Shown one piece after another: positions 43,412 through 51,410 of a DNA stretch of 64,000 nucleotides. Origin of the DNA: an uncultured Muribaculaceae bacterium. GTDB lineage: Bacteria > Bacteroidota > Bacteroidia > Bacteroidales > Muribaculaceae. Positions within the stretch are counted from its first letter, which is position 1; every line of letters begins with the position of its first letter. The translations under genes and the position numbers were made by a program. The notes under the pieces are model-generated. The model was given only the letters and a program-made list of their open reading frames with translations, was not told the origin of the DNA and ran no database searches. Location of the stretch: contig CAJUKE010000005.1 of the NCBI GenBank assembly GCA_910587075.1, forward strand, positions 1-64,000, given 5' to 3'.

Positions 43412-43456
43412 GGTTATAGCGCCCGCTTCGGGCGCTATAACCCTCCCCGGGGAGGG
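43412..43456 (+). terminator. Two adjacent palindromes behind trxA
   Basis: GGTTATAGCGCCCG (43412-43425) and CGGGCGCTATAACC (43429-43442) pair perfectly over 14 bp with a CTT loop. Immediately after, CCCTCCCCGGGGAGGG (43441-43456) is a perfect 16-bp palindrome. There is no U-tract. They may end dnaE-trxA transcripts or shape the leader of the next gene. Confidence 0.6.
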
Positions 43457-43460
43457 CCCG

Positions 43461-44471
43461 ATGCCATTGGCTTCGATGGGACGGCGCTTTCCGGCGCTCG
43501 ACCTGCTTAGGGTGCTCGCCATACTCACCATAATCACCTCCCACACGCTCCCGGGCGAAATGCAGGCCCGGCTCTGGAAGGATCTCCCCTGCAATCTGTG
43601 CCTCGGAGCCATGTTCGTGCTTTCCGGGGCGCTTCTGCTCCCGATGTACGGCTCGGCGCGCGACTTCTTCAGCAAGCGTCTGCGGCGGGTACTGATCCCG
43701 CTGGCCGTATGGTCGGTAATCTACGCCGCGGTCTATTATTTCCAGGGGGAGCGAACGCTCATCGAGACCATCAGGTCGATACGCGACATCCTGTTCCGCT
43801 CGACATTCCCTCCGGGATGGTTCTGCTACGCCATCGCCGGCATATACCTTTTCACCCCCGTCATATCCCCCTGGCTCCGCGCTGCCGGGAGGAGGCAGAT
43901 CGAGGCCTACCTTTTGGTGTGGCTTCTCTCGCTCAACATACCCTACTTCGGCATAACGACCGACATAAACGCCGGGCTCTTCTCAATGTTCTACAACTGC
44001 CTGGGCTACAGCATCGCGGGAATGTATCTCGTGCATTACGCCATACCCGAGCCGCCTTCGTGGCGCTTATGGGTTCTCGCGGTACTTTTCGTGACAGCCT
44101 ATCCCCTATACACCCGGCTACACAACGGCTGGGAAGCTTATTCTCAGGCATTTTACATCACGCCCAACTGCGTTGAGGCCGCGCTCGGTATACCACTTTT
44201 CGTGATTATCTGGAAACTGTTCGGCGGCTGGAAACAGACCGCCTCACCCACCGGACGAGCCGCGCGGATGGCCGACCGCTTGCTCCGCGAACTGAGCGTC
44301 GACAGCTTCGGCCTATACCTCATACACTGGCTCTTCGTATTCCATATCCTATATCCGTATTTCCCCGGTTGGGAGCCCTCCTGGGCCACATACTTCCTCA
44401 CTATAGGCGTATGCTACCCCGCCGCCGCACTGCTGCGGAGGATTCCCGTTGTCGGGAAATACCTTATGTAG
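43461..44471 (+). CDS. Acyltransferase 3 family membrane protein
   Basis: An integral membrane O-acyltransferase with about ten hydrophobic helices. Family signs are PALDLLRVLAILTIITSH with the essential His near residue 25, LSGALLLPMY, FFSKRLRRVLIPLAVW and DSFGLYLIHW near the C-terminus. Such enzymes acetylate or otherwise acylate surface glycans; the substrate here is unknown. The frame is open back to 43380, but those codons cover two strong palindromes, so I start at the ATG at 43461 (336 residues); 43476 is also possible. It converges on ribBA with a shared terminator. Confidence 0.8.
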   Translation: MPLASMGRRFPALDLLRVLAILTIITSHTLPGEMQARLWKDLPCNLCLGAMFVLSGALLLPMYGSARDFFSKRLRRVLIPLAVWSVIYAAVYYFQGERTLIETIRSIRDILFRSTFPPGWFCYAIAGIYLFTPVISPWLRAAGRRQIEAYLLVWLLSLNIPYFGITTDINAGLFSMFYNCLGYSIAGMYLVHYAIPEPPSWRLWVLAVLFVTAYPLYTRLHNGWEAYSQAFYITPNCVEAALGIPLFVIIWKLFGGWKQTASPTGRAARMADRLLRELSVDSFGLYLIHWLFVFHILYPYFPGWEPSWATYFLTIGVCYPAAALLRRIPVVGKYLM

Positions 44472-44502
44472 CCTCCCGAATGTAGCCCCCGTAAAACATA
44501 CC

Positions 44503-44546
44503 AAGGCCGGAGATGGCGCGGCGTTTCGCGCTTCATCTCCAGCCTT
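44503..44546. terminator. Terminator between convergent acyltransferase and ribBA
   Basis: AAGGC, GGAGATG and CGCG on the left pair with CGCG, CATCTCC and GCCTT on the right, with single mismatches, forming a long hairpin. Confidence 0.65.
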
Positions 44547-44575
44547 GCATATTGGCGGACCTTGGCGGTTCGGTG

Positions 44576-45808
44576 TCAGTCGACGCGGCGCAGGGTGTGA
44601 CCCATGCGGTGCTTCTTGGTCGACATATAGAAACGGTCGTAGTCGTTGGGCTCTATTTCGATGGGCACATTCTCGACCACTTCAAGGCCGTACCCTTCGA
44701 GGCCGACGCGCTTTACGGGGTTGTTGGTCATAAGCCGCATCTTCTTGACCCCGAGAGTGTGGAGTATCTGCGCGCCTACGCCGTAGTCGCGCTCGTCGGC
44801 CTTATGGCCGAGGTGGAGGTTGGCCTCCACGGTATCCATACCCTCTTCCTGGAGCTTGTAAGCCTTGATTTTATCCATCAACCCGATACCGCGCCCCTCC
44901 TGCATGAGGTATACAACGGCGCCGCGACCCTCCTTCTCGATCATGCGCAGAGCCTGGTGGAGCTGCTCGCCACAGTCGCAGCGCATCGAGCCGAAAATAT
45001 CGCCGGTGGCGCATGAGGAGTGCACGCGCACGAGCGCGGGCTCGTCGGTATGGAGGTCGCCCTTGATTATCGCGATATGCTCCAGCCCGTTGCTCTTCTG
45101 GCGGAACGGTATGAGGCGGAAATGGCCGTAGGCGGTGGGGAGGTCAACCTCGACCCCCTCCTCGACCAGCGACTCCTGGCGGAGGCGGTAAGCGATAAGG
45201 TCGGCGATCGACACTAATTTGAGCCCCCACTCGTCGGCGCGGCGGCGCAGTTCGGGAAGGCGGGCCATCGAGCCGTCGTCGCTCATAATCTCCATAAGCG
45301 CCGCGGCGGGACGCAGCCCGGCGAGCCGCGCCAGGTCAACGGCGGCCTCCGTGTGGCCCGAGCGCCTGAGCACCCCGGCATCCTGCGCGTAGAGGGGGTT
45401 GATATGGCCCGGACGTCCGAAAGTCTCCGGGGTCGAGGCGGGATCGGCCAGCGCGCGTATGGTAGCGCATCGGTCATGGATCGACACCCCGGTCGAGCAC
45501 CCTTCGAGCTTGTCGACGGTGAGGGTGAAGGGGGTGCCGAGCACCGAGGTGTTGTTGGTGGTCTGCGGATCGAGGCCGAGCTCGCGGCAACGGCTTATCG
45601 TCAGCGGCGCGCAGAGCACACCGCGGGCGTTCTTCAGCATGAAATTCACCTGTTCGGGGGTGATTTTTTCGGCTGCCACGATGAGGTCGCCCTCGTTTTC
45701 GCGGTCTTCGTCGTCGACTACAATCACCATTTTCCCGTCGCGGAAGTCGGCGAGGGCTTCTTCAATGGAATCGAGCTTTATCGGTTCGTTGTCAGTGGGC
45801 GAATTCAT
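44576..45808 (-). CDS. ribBA: Bifunctional DHBP synthase / GTP cyclohydrolase II
   Basis: Supplies both precursors of riboflavin. The N-terminal half (about 1-210) makes 3,4-dihydroxy-2-butanone 4-phosphate and shows VVDDEDRENEGD, GRPGHINPL and RRSGHTEA. The C-terminal half opens GTP, with zinc cysteines in SSCATGDIFGSMRCDCGEQ and QEGRGIGL. I start at the ATG at 45808 (410 residues), 4 nt past the end of the upstream permease gene; an ATG at 45835 would overlap that gene. The spacing suggests cotranscription with the LptF/G gene. Confidence 0.96.
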   Translation of the reverse strand: MNSPTDNEPIKLDSIEEALADFRDGKMVIVVDDEDRENEGDLIVAAEKITPEQVNFMLKNARGVLCAPLTISRCRELGLDPQTTNNTSVLGTPFTLTVDKLEGCSTGVSIHDRCATIRALADPASTPETFGRPGHINPLYAQDAGVLRRSGHTEAAVDLARLAGLRPAAALMEIMSDDGSMARLPELRRRADEWGLKLVSIADLIAYRLRQESLVEEGVEVDLPTAYGHFRLIPFRQKSNGLEHIAIIKGDLHTDEPALVRVHSSCATGDIFGSMRCDCGEQLHQALRMIEKEGRGAVVYLMQEGRGIGLMDKIKAYKLQEEGMDTVEANLHLGHKADERDYGVGAQILHTLGVKKMRLMTNNPVKRVGLEGYGLEVVENVPIEIEPNDYDRFYMSTKKHRMGHTLRRVD

Positions 45809-45812
45809 ATTA

Positions 45813-47639
45813 TTATTCGGTTTGTGAATTTTCAATCTGTTTCTTAAACAACGCGGAGAGGGAGGAAGTTGCGCGGCGGGCCGATTCGGCGTTGCGCACA
45901 GTGAGCTGGAAGGGGTACAGGTTAACCAACTGTATCACCTGGCGTTCGCGGGTGTTGGAGAGATAGTCCACCGCCTCGTTGAGCGCCGCCTGGGCGGCGT
46001 CGCGCTGCGGGAAGCGCCGGAGCATATAGTAGCCGCGCTTTATGAGCGGGAGCTTGCGGTACGCTTCGGTAAGGGCCGTGATCGCGCTGTCGAGTCGGCC
46101 GAGCACTTCGAGGGCCATGCGCGGCTCTACCTCGGTCATTGTGAAATCCTTGACCTCCAGTTCGCGTTTCAGCTTGCCACGCAAGCGCAGTATGAACAGC
46201 TTGTAGGCGTCGAAGTTGAACACCGCCGAGTCGCGCACCGCCTTGTAGGTGAAGAACACACCGAGGGGCAGCAGCACAAAGGAGCTGAGCCAAATCCCTT
46301 CCCATACCTCCACCTTGCCGTCGCGGGCCATCTTGTAGCCGGTATTGTCGATAATATAGTAGAAGATAAAGAGGAACACGCTTATAACCAGCGGCGTGCC
46401 TATTCCCCCCTTGCGGATGATGGCACCGAGCGGGGCACCGATGAAGAAGAATATCAGACAGGCGAACGAAAGCGTGAACTTCTTGTGCATCTCAATGCCG
46501 TGGCGGCGGATGGTCTTCTTGTCGTCGGCCATCGAATAGCTCTGGAACTCATAGTCCTGCTTCATCTGGCGGGCGCGGTTAATGGCCTGGGCCAGGTAGG
46601 AGCGGGTCATAGCAGGCTTCGACTTGTAGAACACCGAGTCGATGTCTATCGGTTTGTCGAGAGCCACCGGCGCGCGCTCAACCCTCGGGTTGGTGGGGTT
46701 CGAGTAGTCGGTCTTGTAATACGTCACGCCGCCGTAGGGGTACTCCTTGATGTTTTTCCCGATCGAGGCACCGATGGAATCGACGCGGAGCGTCACGGAG
46801 TCAATCGTGGCCTGCAGCTCCTCGATATTCTTACCTACATACTGGTTGCGCATCCCCGACTCGTCCATACGGTTGAAGTTGGCGTCGAACGCCACGAGTA
46901 TCTCCTTGGTTTTGAACGTTTCGCGGCGGTAAGGCTGGTAAGCGCCGGTCGATGAGGAGCCCCCGTTGTTGTCGCGGAGGTTCTCGAACTGCTCCCCGTC
47001 GTAGAGCTGGAGGAAGAGGTGGGCCTTGTCGTCGGCCATCTTCAGGTGGCCCGAGTCGGCAAGAATCACGCGGGTATTGTCGAATCCGCGGCTCACGTCG
47101 TAGATCATCATATCGTAGAGCGTGCCCGTCTCCTGGTTCTTGCTCGCGACGTAGAGGTTATAGCCGGGAATCTGGTCGTAGAACACCCCCTCGGGAATCT
47201 CTACCTCGGGCGACTTCTGCCTGACGGAGTAGAGGAGAGTCCACATCTTGGTCTGCGCGATCGGCAGCACATTGTTCTGGAAGAAGAAAGCCCCCACCGC
47301 CACCAGGGCGATGAACACCATCAACGGGCGCATCACCTTCACGAGCGACACCCCCGACGCCTTCATGGCCGTGAGCTCGAACCGCTCGCCGAGGTTGCCG
47401 AAGGTCATAAGCGACGCGAGGAGTATGGCCAGGGGGAGCGCCATGGGCACCATCGTCAGCGCGGCGTAGAAAAACAGCTCGCCCAGCACATGGATTTCAA
47501 GCCCTTTGCCCACAAGGTCGTCGATGTAGCGCCAGAGGAACTGCATCAGCACGATGAACAAGCATATGAAGAACGTCATAAGGAACAGCGGCAGAAAACT
47601 GCGCAGCATAAACCTGTATAAACGTTTCACTCTGAACAT
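45813..47639 (-). CDS. LptF/LptG family LPS export permease
   Basis: Inner-membrane component of the Lpt machine that pulls lipopolysaccharide out of the inner membrane. The 608-residue chain has two TM helices near the N-terminus, a third near residue 95-120, a long periplasmic beta-jellyroll domain (about 125-400), then three more TM helices (about 405-490) and a cytoplasmic tail of about 110 residues. The tail is an extra compared with Escherichia coli LptF (366). Only one permease gene is seen here; a partner should be elsewhere. A TAACTTTG box at 47689-47682 may be its -7 element. Confidence 0.88.
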   Translation of the reverse strand: MFRVKRLYRFMLRSFLPLFLMTFFICLFIVLMQFLWRYIDDLVGKGLEIHVLGELFFYAALTMVPMALPLAILLASLMTFGNLGERFELTAMKASGVSLVKVMRPLMVFIALVAVGAFFFQNNVLPIAQTKMWTLLYSVRQKSPEVEIPEGVFYDQIPGYNLYVASKNQETGTLYDMMIYDVSRGFDNTRVILADSGHLKMADDKAHLFLQLYDGEQFENLRDNNGGSSSTGAYQPYRRETFKTKEILVAFDANFNRMDESGMRNQYVGKNIEELQATIDSVTLRVDSIGASIGKNIKEYPYGGVTYYKTDYSNPTNPRVERAPVALDKPIDIDSVFYKSKPAMTRSYLAQAINRARQMKQDYEFQSYSMADDKKTIRRHGIEMHKKFTLSFACLIFFFIGAPLGAIIRKGGIGTPLVISVFLFIFYYIIDNTGYKMARDGKVEVWEGIWLSSFVLLPLGVFFTYKAVRDSAVFNFDAYKLFILRLRGKLKRELEVKDFTMTEVEPRMALEVLGRLDSAITALTEAYRKLPLIKRGYYMLRRFPQRDAAQAALNEAVDYLSNTRERQVIQLVNLYPFQLTVRNAESARRATSSLSALFKKQIENSQTE

Positions 47640-47734
47640 CGGGTCGGATTCTGTTTTATTATAACTTTATTATAACGGCTGCAAAGTTACTCAAAAACCG
47701 CGAGATTACGCCCGGACGCGCCCGAAAACTTCCG

Positions 47735-48637
47735 TCAGAGCCAGGCGCTGACCCTCTCGCGTATGGCGGCCGACTCGCTCAGAATCCTCAGGAACTCGCG
47801 CATCGAGCGCTTTCGGTAGGTGTCGCGGAGGGTCAGCACGCTCCCTATCATCTCGTTGCCGGGGATGTCGAGCGGAACGGCCTTAACGCCGGGCACATTG
47901 TGGGTGGTGGCCTCGGCAAGCACGGTGGCGAGCCGCCCGCGGCTCACGAGCTTCAGAAGTATGTTCACCTCGTTGAGCTCCACCCGTGCCTTGAACTCAA
48001 CGCCGCTTCCGGCGGTAACCTCGTCGAAGTGCGACCGGGCCTGCAGCCCCTGGCAGGGGAGCGCCAACTCGTATCTGCCGAGTTCGGCCAACGACACTTT
48101 CGGCCGCGAGGCGAGGGGATGGTCGGCGCTGACGATGGCCGCGAGGTAGTTTTGAAACAGGACGTGCGACTCGATCGAAGCGCCGCACTGCCGGGGCCTG
48201 AACGCGAGCACGAAATCGACCGCGCGGTCGTCGAGCATCCGCAGTAGTTCGGCCACCGGTTTATAGACGATATTCAGCTTAACGCCGGGATATAGCTTCA
48301 TAAAGTCGATGAGCGTCTCGGTGAGAATCGGGCTGAATGAGTAGGTCACGCCGATGTTCAACGTGCCGGCCAGGAGGTCGCGCAGGTCGTTGACACGCTC
48401 GGCGCAGAGCTGCGAGTCGCGGATAGTCTTCACGGCGCAGGGAAGCAAGGCCGCCCCCGCCTCGGTAAGCGCCACGGAGTGACTGTCGCGGTGGAAGAGC
48501 TGCGCATCAAGTTCCTGCTCAAGCTGCTTGATCTGCTGCGAGAGGGTGCTCTGGGTAATAAACAATTCCCTCGACGCCTCGGAAAAATTCAAGGTCTCGG
48601 CGAGTTTGGCGAAATAGCGTAGCTGTCGTAATTCCAT
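47735..48637 (-). CDS. LysR-family transcriptional regulator
   Basis: A 300-residue DNA-binding regulator. The N-terminal winged helix (about 1-60) has MELRQLRYFAKLAETLNFSEAS and TQSTLSQQIKQLEQELDAQLF, the LysR signature. The C-terminal part (about 90-295) is the periplasmic-binding-like effector domain. It lies 57 nt downstream of the ThrE-type exporter genes on the same strand, and could control them or itself; nothing in the sequence fixes its ligand. Confidence 0.92.
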   Translation of the reverse strand: MELRQLRYFAKLAETLNFSEASRELFITQSTLSQQIKQLEQELDAQLFHRDSHSVALTEAGAALLPCAVKTIRDSQLCAERVNDLRDLLAGTLNIGVTYSFSPILTETLIDFMKLYPGVKLNIVYKPVAELLRMLDDRAVDFVLAFRPRQCGASIESHVLFQNYLAAIVSADHPLASRPKVSLAELGRYELALPCQGLQARSHFDEVTAGSGVEFKARVELNEVNILLKLVSRGRLATVLAEATTHNVPGVKAVPLDIPGNEMIGSVLTLRDTYRKRSMREFLRILSESAAIRERVSAWL

Positions 48638-48694
48638 ATTCGGAGTGATGAATTGCGAATTTGGGAGATATAGGTATAACGTCGGGCGGAGGTG

Positions 48695-49183
48695 TTATCT
48701 TGTTGCCTGGAAGGATATTTTCTTCATCAGGAAAATCGGCGCAGTGGCCCCGGCCACCATTGCCAACAAGATAAATGAGCATGTGAGCCCGTTGCTCGCG
48801 AAAAGATAGAAGTAATGGTTGAAAACCTCCTCCCCCGCCCCGCCGCGGAGAAGACACATAACCAAGGCCCCGAAAGTGCGGTAGGCATAGATGCCCGGAA
48901 TCATCGGGAGCAGCGACGGGAAAAGGCAGGTTTCGGCCGGGGTACGCGCCACAGGCGACAGGAGCACGGCGAGAACCCCGACGAGAAGCGAGGCCAGGGC
49001 CGTGGCTACTACGATGTGCATGCCGCACACCGCTGGCAACATAAGCAAGAACCGGGCGGAATGGCCCGCGGCGGCGATCAGCGCGCAGTAAAGGTAGGCG
49101 CGCCGCGGCGGGTTGCTTATCGCGGCGAAACCGATAGCCGCTATCGCGGCGAAGAAAGCGTCTTGTAAAAATTCACTTAGCAT
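48695..49183 (-). CDS. ThrE_2-type threonine/serine exporter small subunit
   Basis: A 162-residue membrane protein with about five hydrophobic helices. SLLPMIPGIYAYRTF is the conserved motif of the ThrE_2 (DUF3815) half of threonine/serine exporters. The larger DUF1212 half is the next gene upstream, 30 nt away, so together they rebuild a full ThrE. Export of threonine, serine or small peptides is the family role; in other bacteria such pairs have also been reported to move succinate. Confidence 0.87.
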   Translation of the reverse strand: MLSEFLQDAFFAAIAAIGFAAISNPPRRAYLYCALIAAAGHSARFLLMLPAVCGMHIVVATALASLLVGVLAVLLSPVARTPAETCLFPSLLPMIPGIYAYRTFGALVMCLLRGGAGEEVFNHYFYLFASNGLTCSFILLAMVAGATAPIFLMKKISFQATR

Positions 49184-49213
49184 AATGAGCGTTTTTCAGA
49201 GCTGTTTGAGCAT

Positions 49214-50032
49214 TTAGAACATTCCGATGCCCATAAGGAGCAACCCTCCGCAAAGTCCGAGCGAGAGGCAGCAGGTGAGCACCACCGCGTGGGTCATACG
49301 GCTGAACGCGCAGATATAATGGCCGTCGAGCATATCGCTGAACGAGTTGAGAAACGGTATGCCGGGCACGAGGTACAGCACACTGGTGCCGACGGCGATC
49401 TCAGGCGTGCCCCCGAGGGAGAAGAGCGAGGCGCTCGCGCCGATCACCGACGACACGAAGGCGCAGATTATGAACACAAGACGCAAATCCATCTTGCGCC
49501 CGCAGAGAAGCTGCCGGAGATAAAACCCCGCCATCGTGGCGAGCACCACCGCGACCGACTGCCAGTCGCCCCCGAAAAGGCGGCAGAAAGCGCCGTTGGC
49601 AAGCGACGCCAACAGCAGCACCACGCGCTTATCCTCGGGGCGCGCCCGGATAATATCACCGAACGAACGTCGCGCACCGTCGAAATCGCCCCGTCCGTCG
49701 GCCAGTTCCCAGCTCAGGCGGCTCAGGCGGGTGTTTATATCGAAACTGATTGGAGCGGCCACCGTGTTAGCGATGCAGGTGTAGCTGTCGGAACGGTCGG
49801 GAAGGCAAACCGTCAGATGCACATGGCGGGGCAGAATGGTCATCACCACCCCGCACCCTAACGCTTCGGCCATACGCCTAACGTTCTTCTCCAGGCGGAT
49901 ACAGGTGGCACCGCACCCGAGCAGCCACGCCGAGTATTCCGAAAGAAACTCGCCGATCTCCCTGAGTGAGAAATCCACAGCGGCATCGCGGCAACCGCAC
50001 GCGGCGGTCACCACTCCGTCGTCAGTCATCAT
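49214..50032 (-). CDS. ThrE-type threonine/serine exporter large subunit (DUF1212)
   Basis: A 272-residue protein. The N-terminal cytoplasmic part (about 1-125) has the motif FLSEYSAWLLGCGATCIRLEKNV; the C-terminal half has about five TM helices with LVPGIPFLNSFSDMLDGHY, matching DUF1212. Several ATGs lie between 50050 and 50029; I chose 50032, which overlaps the upstream small gene by 11 nt. Partner of the ThrE_2 gene just downstream. Confidence 0.87.
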   Translation of the reverse strand: MMTDDGVVTAACGCRDAAVDFSLREIGEFLSEYSAWLLGCGATCIRLEKNVRRMAEALGCGVVMTILPRHVHLTVCLPDRSDSYTCIANTVAAPISFDINTRLSRLSWELADGRGDFDGARRSFGDIIRARPEDKRVVLLLASLANGAFCRLFGGDWQSVAVVLATMAGFYLRQLLCGRKMDLRLVFIICAFVSSVIGASASLFSLGGTPEIAVGTSVLYLVPGIPFLNSFSDMLDGHYICAFSRMTHAVVLTCCLSLGLCGGLLLMGIGMF

Positions 50033-50255
50033 ATGCGTCATAATCGTCATCTTTTGAGTACACCGGTTTATCGCCGGGGATGAAGAACTCCTCGCGCTCG
50101 CTTCCAATGCTGAACAGAGGCGTCCGTCGGGCACTCCCCTTATGTTCGAGATACACATGGCGCCCGACGCGGCAAAGTATTATGGCGATCACGCCGAACA
50201 CAATCACGCACCAGGTAAGAAACGGTACATTCATCACAATCATAGTCTGTGTCAT
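50022..50255 (-). CDS. Small membrane protein with acidic tail
   Basis: No known family. The 77-residue product has one TM helix at about 9-28 (VPFLTWCVIVFGVIAIILC), a basic stretch RVGRHVYLEHKG and an acidic, Asp/Tyr-rich end (KDDDYDAYDD). Its last codons overlap the start of the ThrE-type gene, so translation is likely coupled, and it may belong to the exporter. Start could be one of three Met codons near the N-terminus. Confidence 0.6.
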   Translation of the reverse strand: MTQTMIVMNVPFLTWCVIVFGVIAIILCRVGRHVYLEHKGSARRTPLFSIGSEREEFFIPGDKPVYSKDDDYDAYDD

Positions 50256-50587
50256 AGCTTGGGTTGTTTAATTGTTTCGCGAAGTAAACACCCCGGCTAC
50301 AGAAAAAACGCCCCGCGGCTACCCTTTGTTTCGATAGAGCTATCGCCCGCCACGATAACACCGCGTCCCGCGAAAAACCGCGCACTCGCATACGGGAGTG
50401 CGCGGAAAGCGCGTCAGTTTTAATTATATTAACATAAAAATAGTTATACCGCGCCCGCCACGGTTGGCGTAAAGGCTGAAAATCACTATCTTTGCACATC
50501 AATCAAAAACAAACTTGACGACTGCCTCGAAGGCAGACGGCCCAGATGGAAAAGCGCCGCGGTCGCGGCATACTGATTTTGCTACCG
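50256..50587. other. Divergent spacer before the C40 peptidase gene
   Basis: The stretch holds a 10-bp hairpin CCGCGCACTC/GAGTGCGCGG (50378-50387/50396-50405), an AT-rich patch (50418-50450) and the peptidase promoter. No gene is seen apart from a possible N-terminal extension of the peptidase from an ATG at 50546. Confidence 0.5.
50464..50494 (+). promoter_or_regulatory. Promoter of the C40 peptidase gene
   Basis: TTG (50464-50466) is followed after 20 nt by TATCTTTG (50487-50494). The expected start near 50500 gives a leader of about 85 nt to the ATG at 50588. Confidence 0.6.
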
Positions 50588-51196
50588 ATGAAATACCTTA
50601 TATCGTTTGTCAGCTTTATGCTCGTCGCGGTGATGAATGCCGCGGCCGCTAAGCCGGCATCCCAGAAAAACTCTTCCGCCAAGCTCCCCGCCACCGAGGA
50701 GATGAACCTGGCGTCCATATCAAAGACCAACCCTTTTGAAATCGTTCCGGCAGCCGGCATGGAGCTGCTCGAAGACCTCGACGCGGCCGACAACGAGCGT
50801 ATGGTGGCCGACATGATTTCGTTCGCGAAAAAATATATCGGCACCCGCTATGTGCGCGGCGGCAAGGGGCCCAAAGGGTTCGACTGCTCCGGCTTCACGA
50901 GCTATGTATTCAACCAGTTCGGCTACTCGCTCAACCCCTCCTCGGGGGGCCAGTACGGCCAGGGTGAGAAAATAACCCGCGACGAGGTGCAGCCCGGCGA
51001 CCTCCTGTTCTTCACCGGGCGCTCCGCCAAAAGCGGCCGGGTGGGCCACGTTGGTATGGCTATCGACAACAACCCCGAAACCGGTGAAATCACCTTCATC
51101 CACGCCGCCATCAGCGGCGGCATCCGCATCGACCGCGTTTCCGCCCCCTACTACGCCGCCCGCTACATCGGCGCCCGCCGCGTCCTCGGCAACTAA
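50588..51196 (+). CDS. NlpC/P60 (C40) family cell-wall peptidase
   Basis: A 202-residue exported peptidase that should cut peptide bonds in peptidoglycan stems. A signal peptide covers the first ~22 residues (MKYLISFVSFMLVAVMNAAA). The catalytic domain (about 72-200) has Cys100 in FDCSGF, His154 in VGHVGM and His172 in FIHA. I prefer the ATG at 50588 because it begins the signal peptide; 50546 would put 14 mostly basic residues before it. The gene is monocistronic, ending ahead of the AT-rich abiF locus. Confidence 0.9.
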   Translation: MKYLISFVSFMLVAVMNAAAAKPASQKNSSAKLPATEEMNLASISKTNPFEIVPAAGMELLEDLDAADNERMVADMISFAKKYIGTRYVRGGKGPKGFDCSGFTSYVFNQFGYSLNPSSGGQYGQGEKITRDEVQPGDLLFFTGRSAKSGRVGHVGMAIDNNPETGEITFIHAAISGGIRIDRVSAPYYAARYIGARRVLGN

Positions 51197-51318
51197 TCCC
51201 CCTCCCCCACCCGCCAAAACATTCGCGCATAGTACTGTGTTATAGAATACTTAAGCGAATCTTAAAACTTAAAATCAGCTAAATCACCTGAATATCAAGA
51301 AAAATTCAGGGCGCAATT

Positions 51319-51349
51319 TTGTTATTTGAAATAAAAGCATTACATTTGC
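51319..51349 (+). promoter_or_regulatory. Promoter of the abiF-associated short RNA
   Basis: TTTG (51319-51322) is followed after exactly 19 nt by TACATTTG (51342-51349), a full match to the Bacteroidota consensus. The expected transcription start is near 51355, immediately before the hairpin RNA. Confidence 0.72.
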
Positions 51350-51355
51350 AGCAAC

Positions 51356-51410
51356 ATACTTACCCCGCTTCCCGTAAGAACAGCGCGCTCAGGGTAAGTT
51401 TTTCTTTTTT
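51356..51410 (+). ncRNA. Short structured RNA with terminator, upstream of abiF
   Basis: From the predicted start an RNA of about 50 nt folds with ACTTACCC (51359-51366) pairing to GGGTAAGT (51393-51400), extended by CGCT/AGCG (51367-51370/51383-51386), and ends in TTTTTCTTTTTT that reaches the abiF ATG. A second GTAAG (51375-51379) competes with 51395-51399 for the same CTTAC (51360-51364), so two folds exclude each other. From memory, AbiF-type HEPN toxins have been reported with an RNA antitoxin; this element has the right size and place. It could instead be only a transcription attenuator. Confidence 0.55.
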
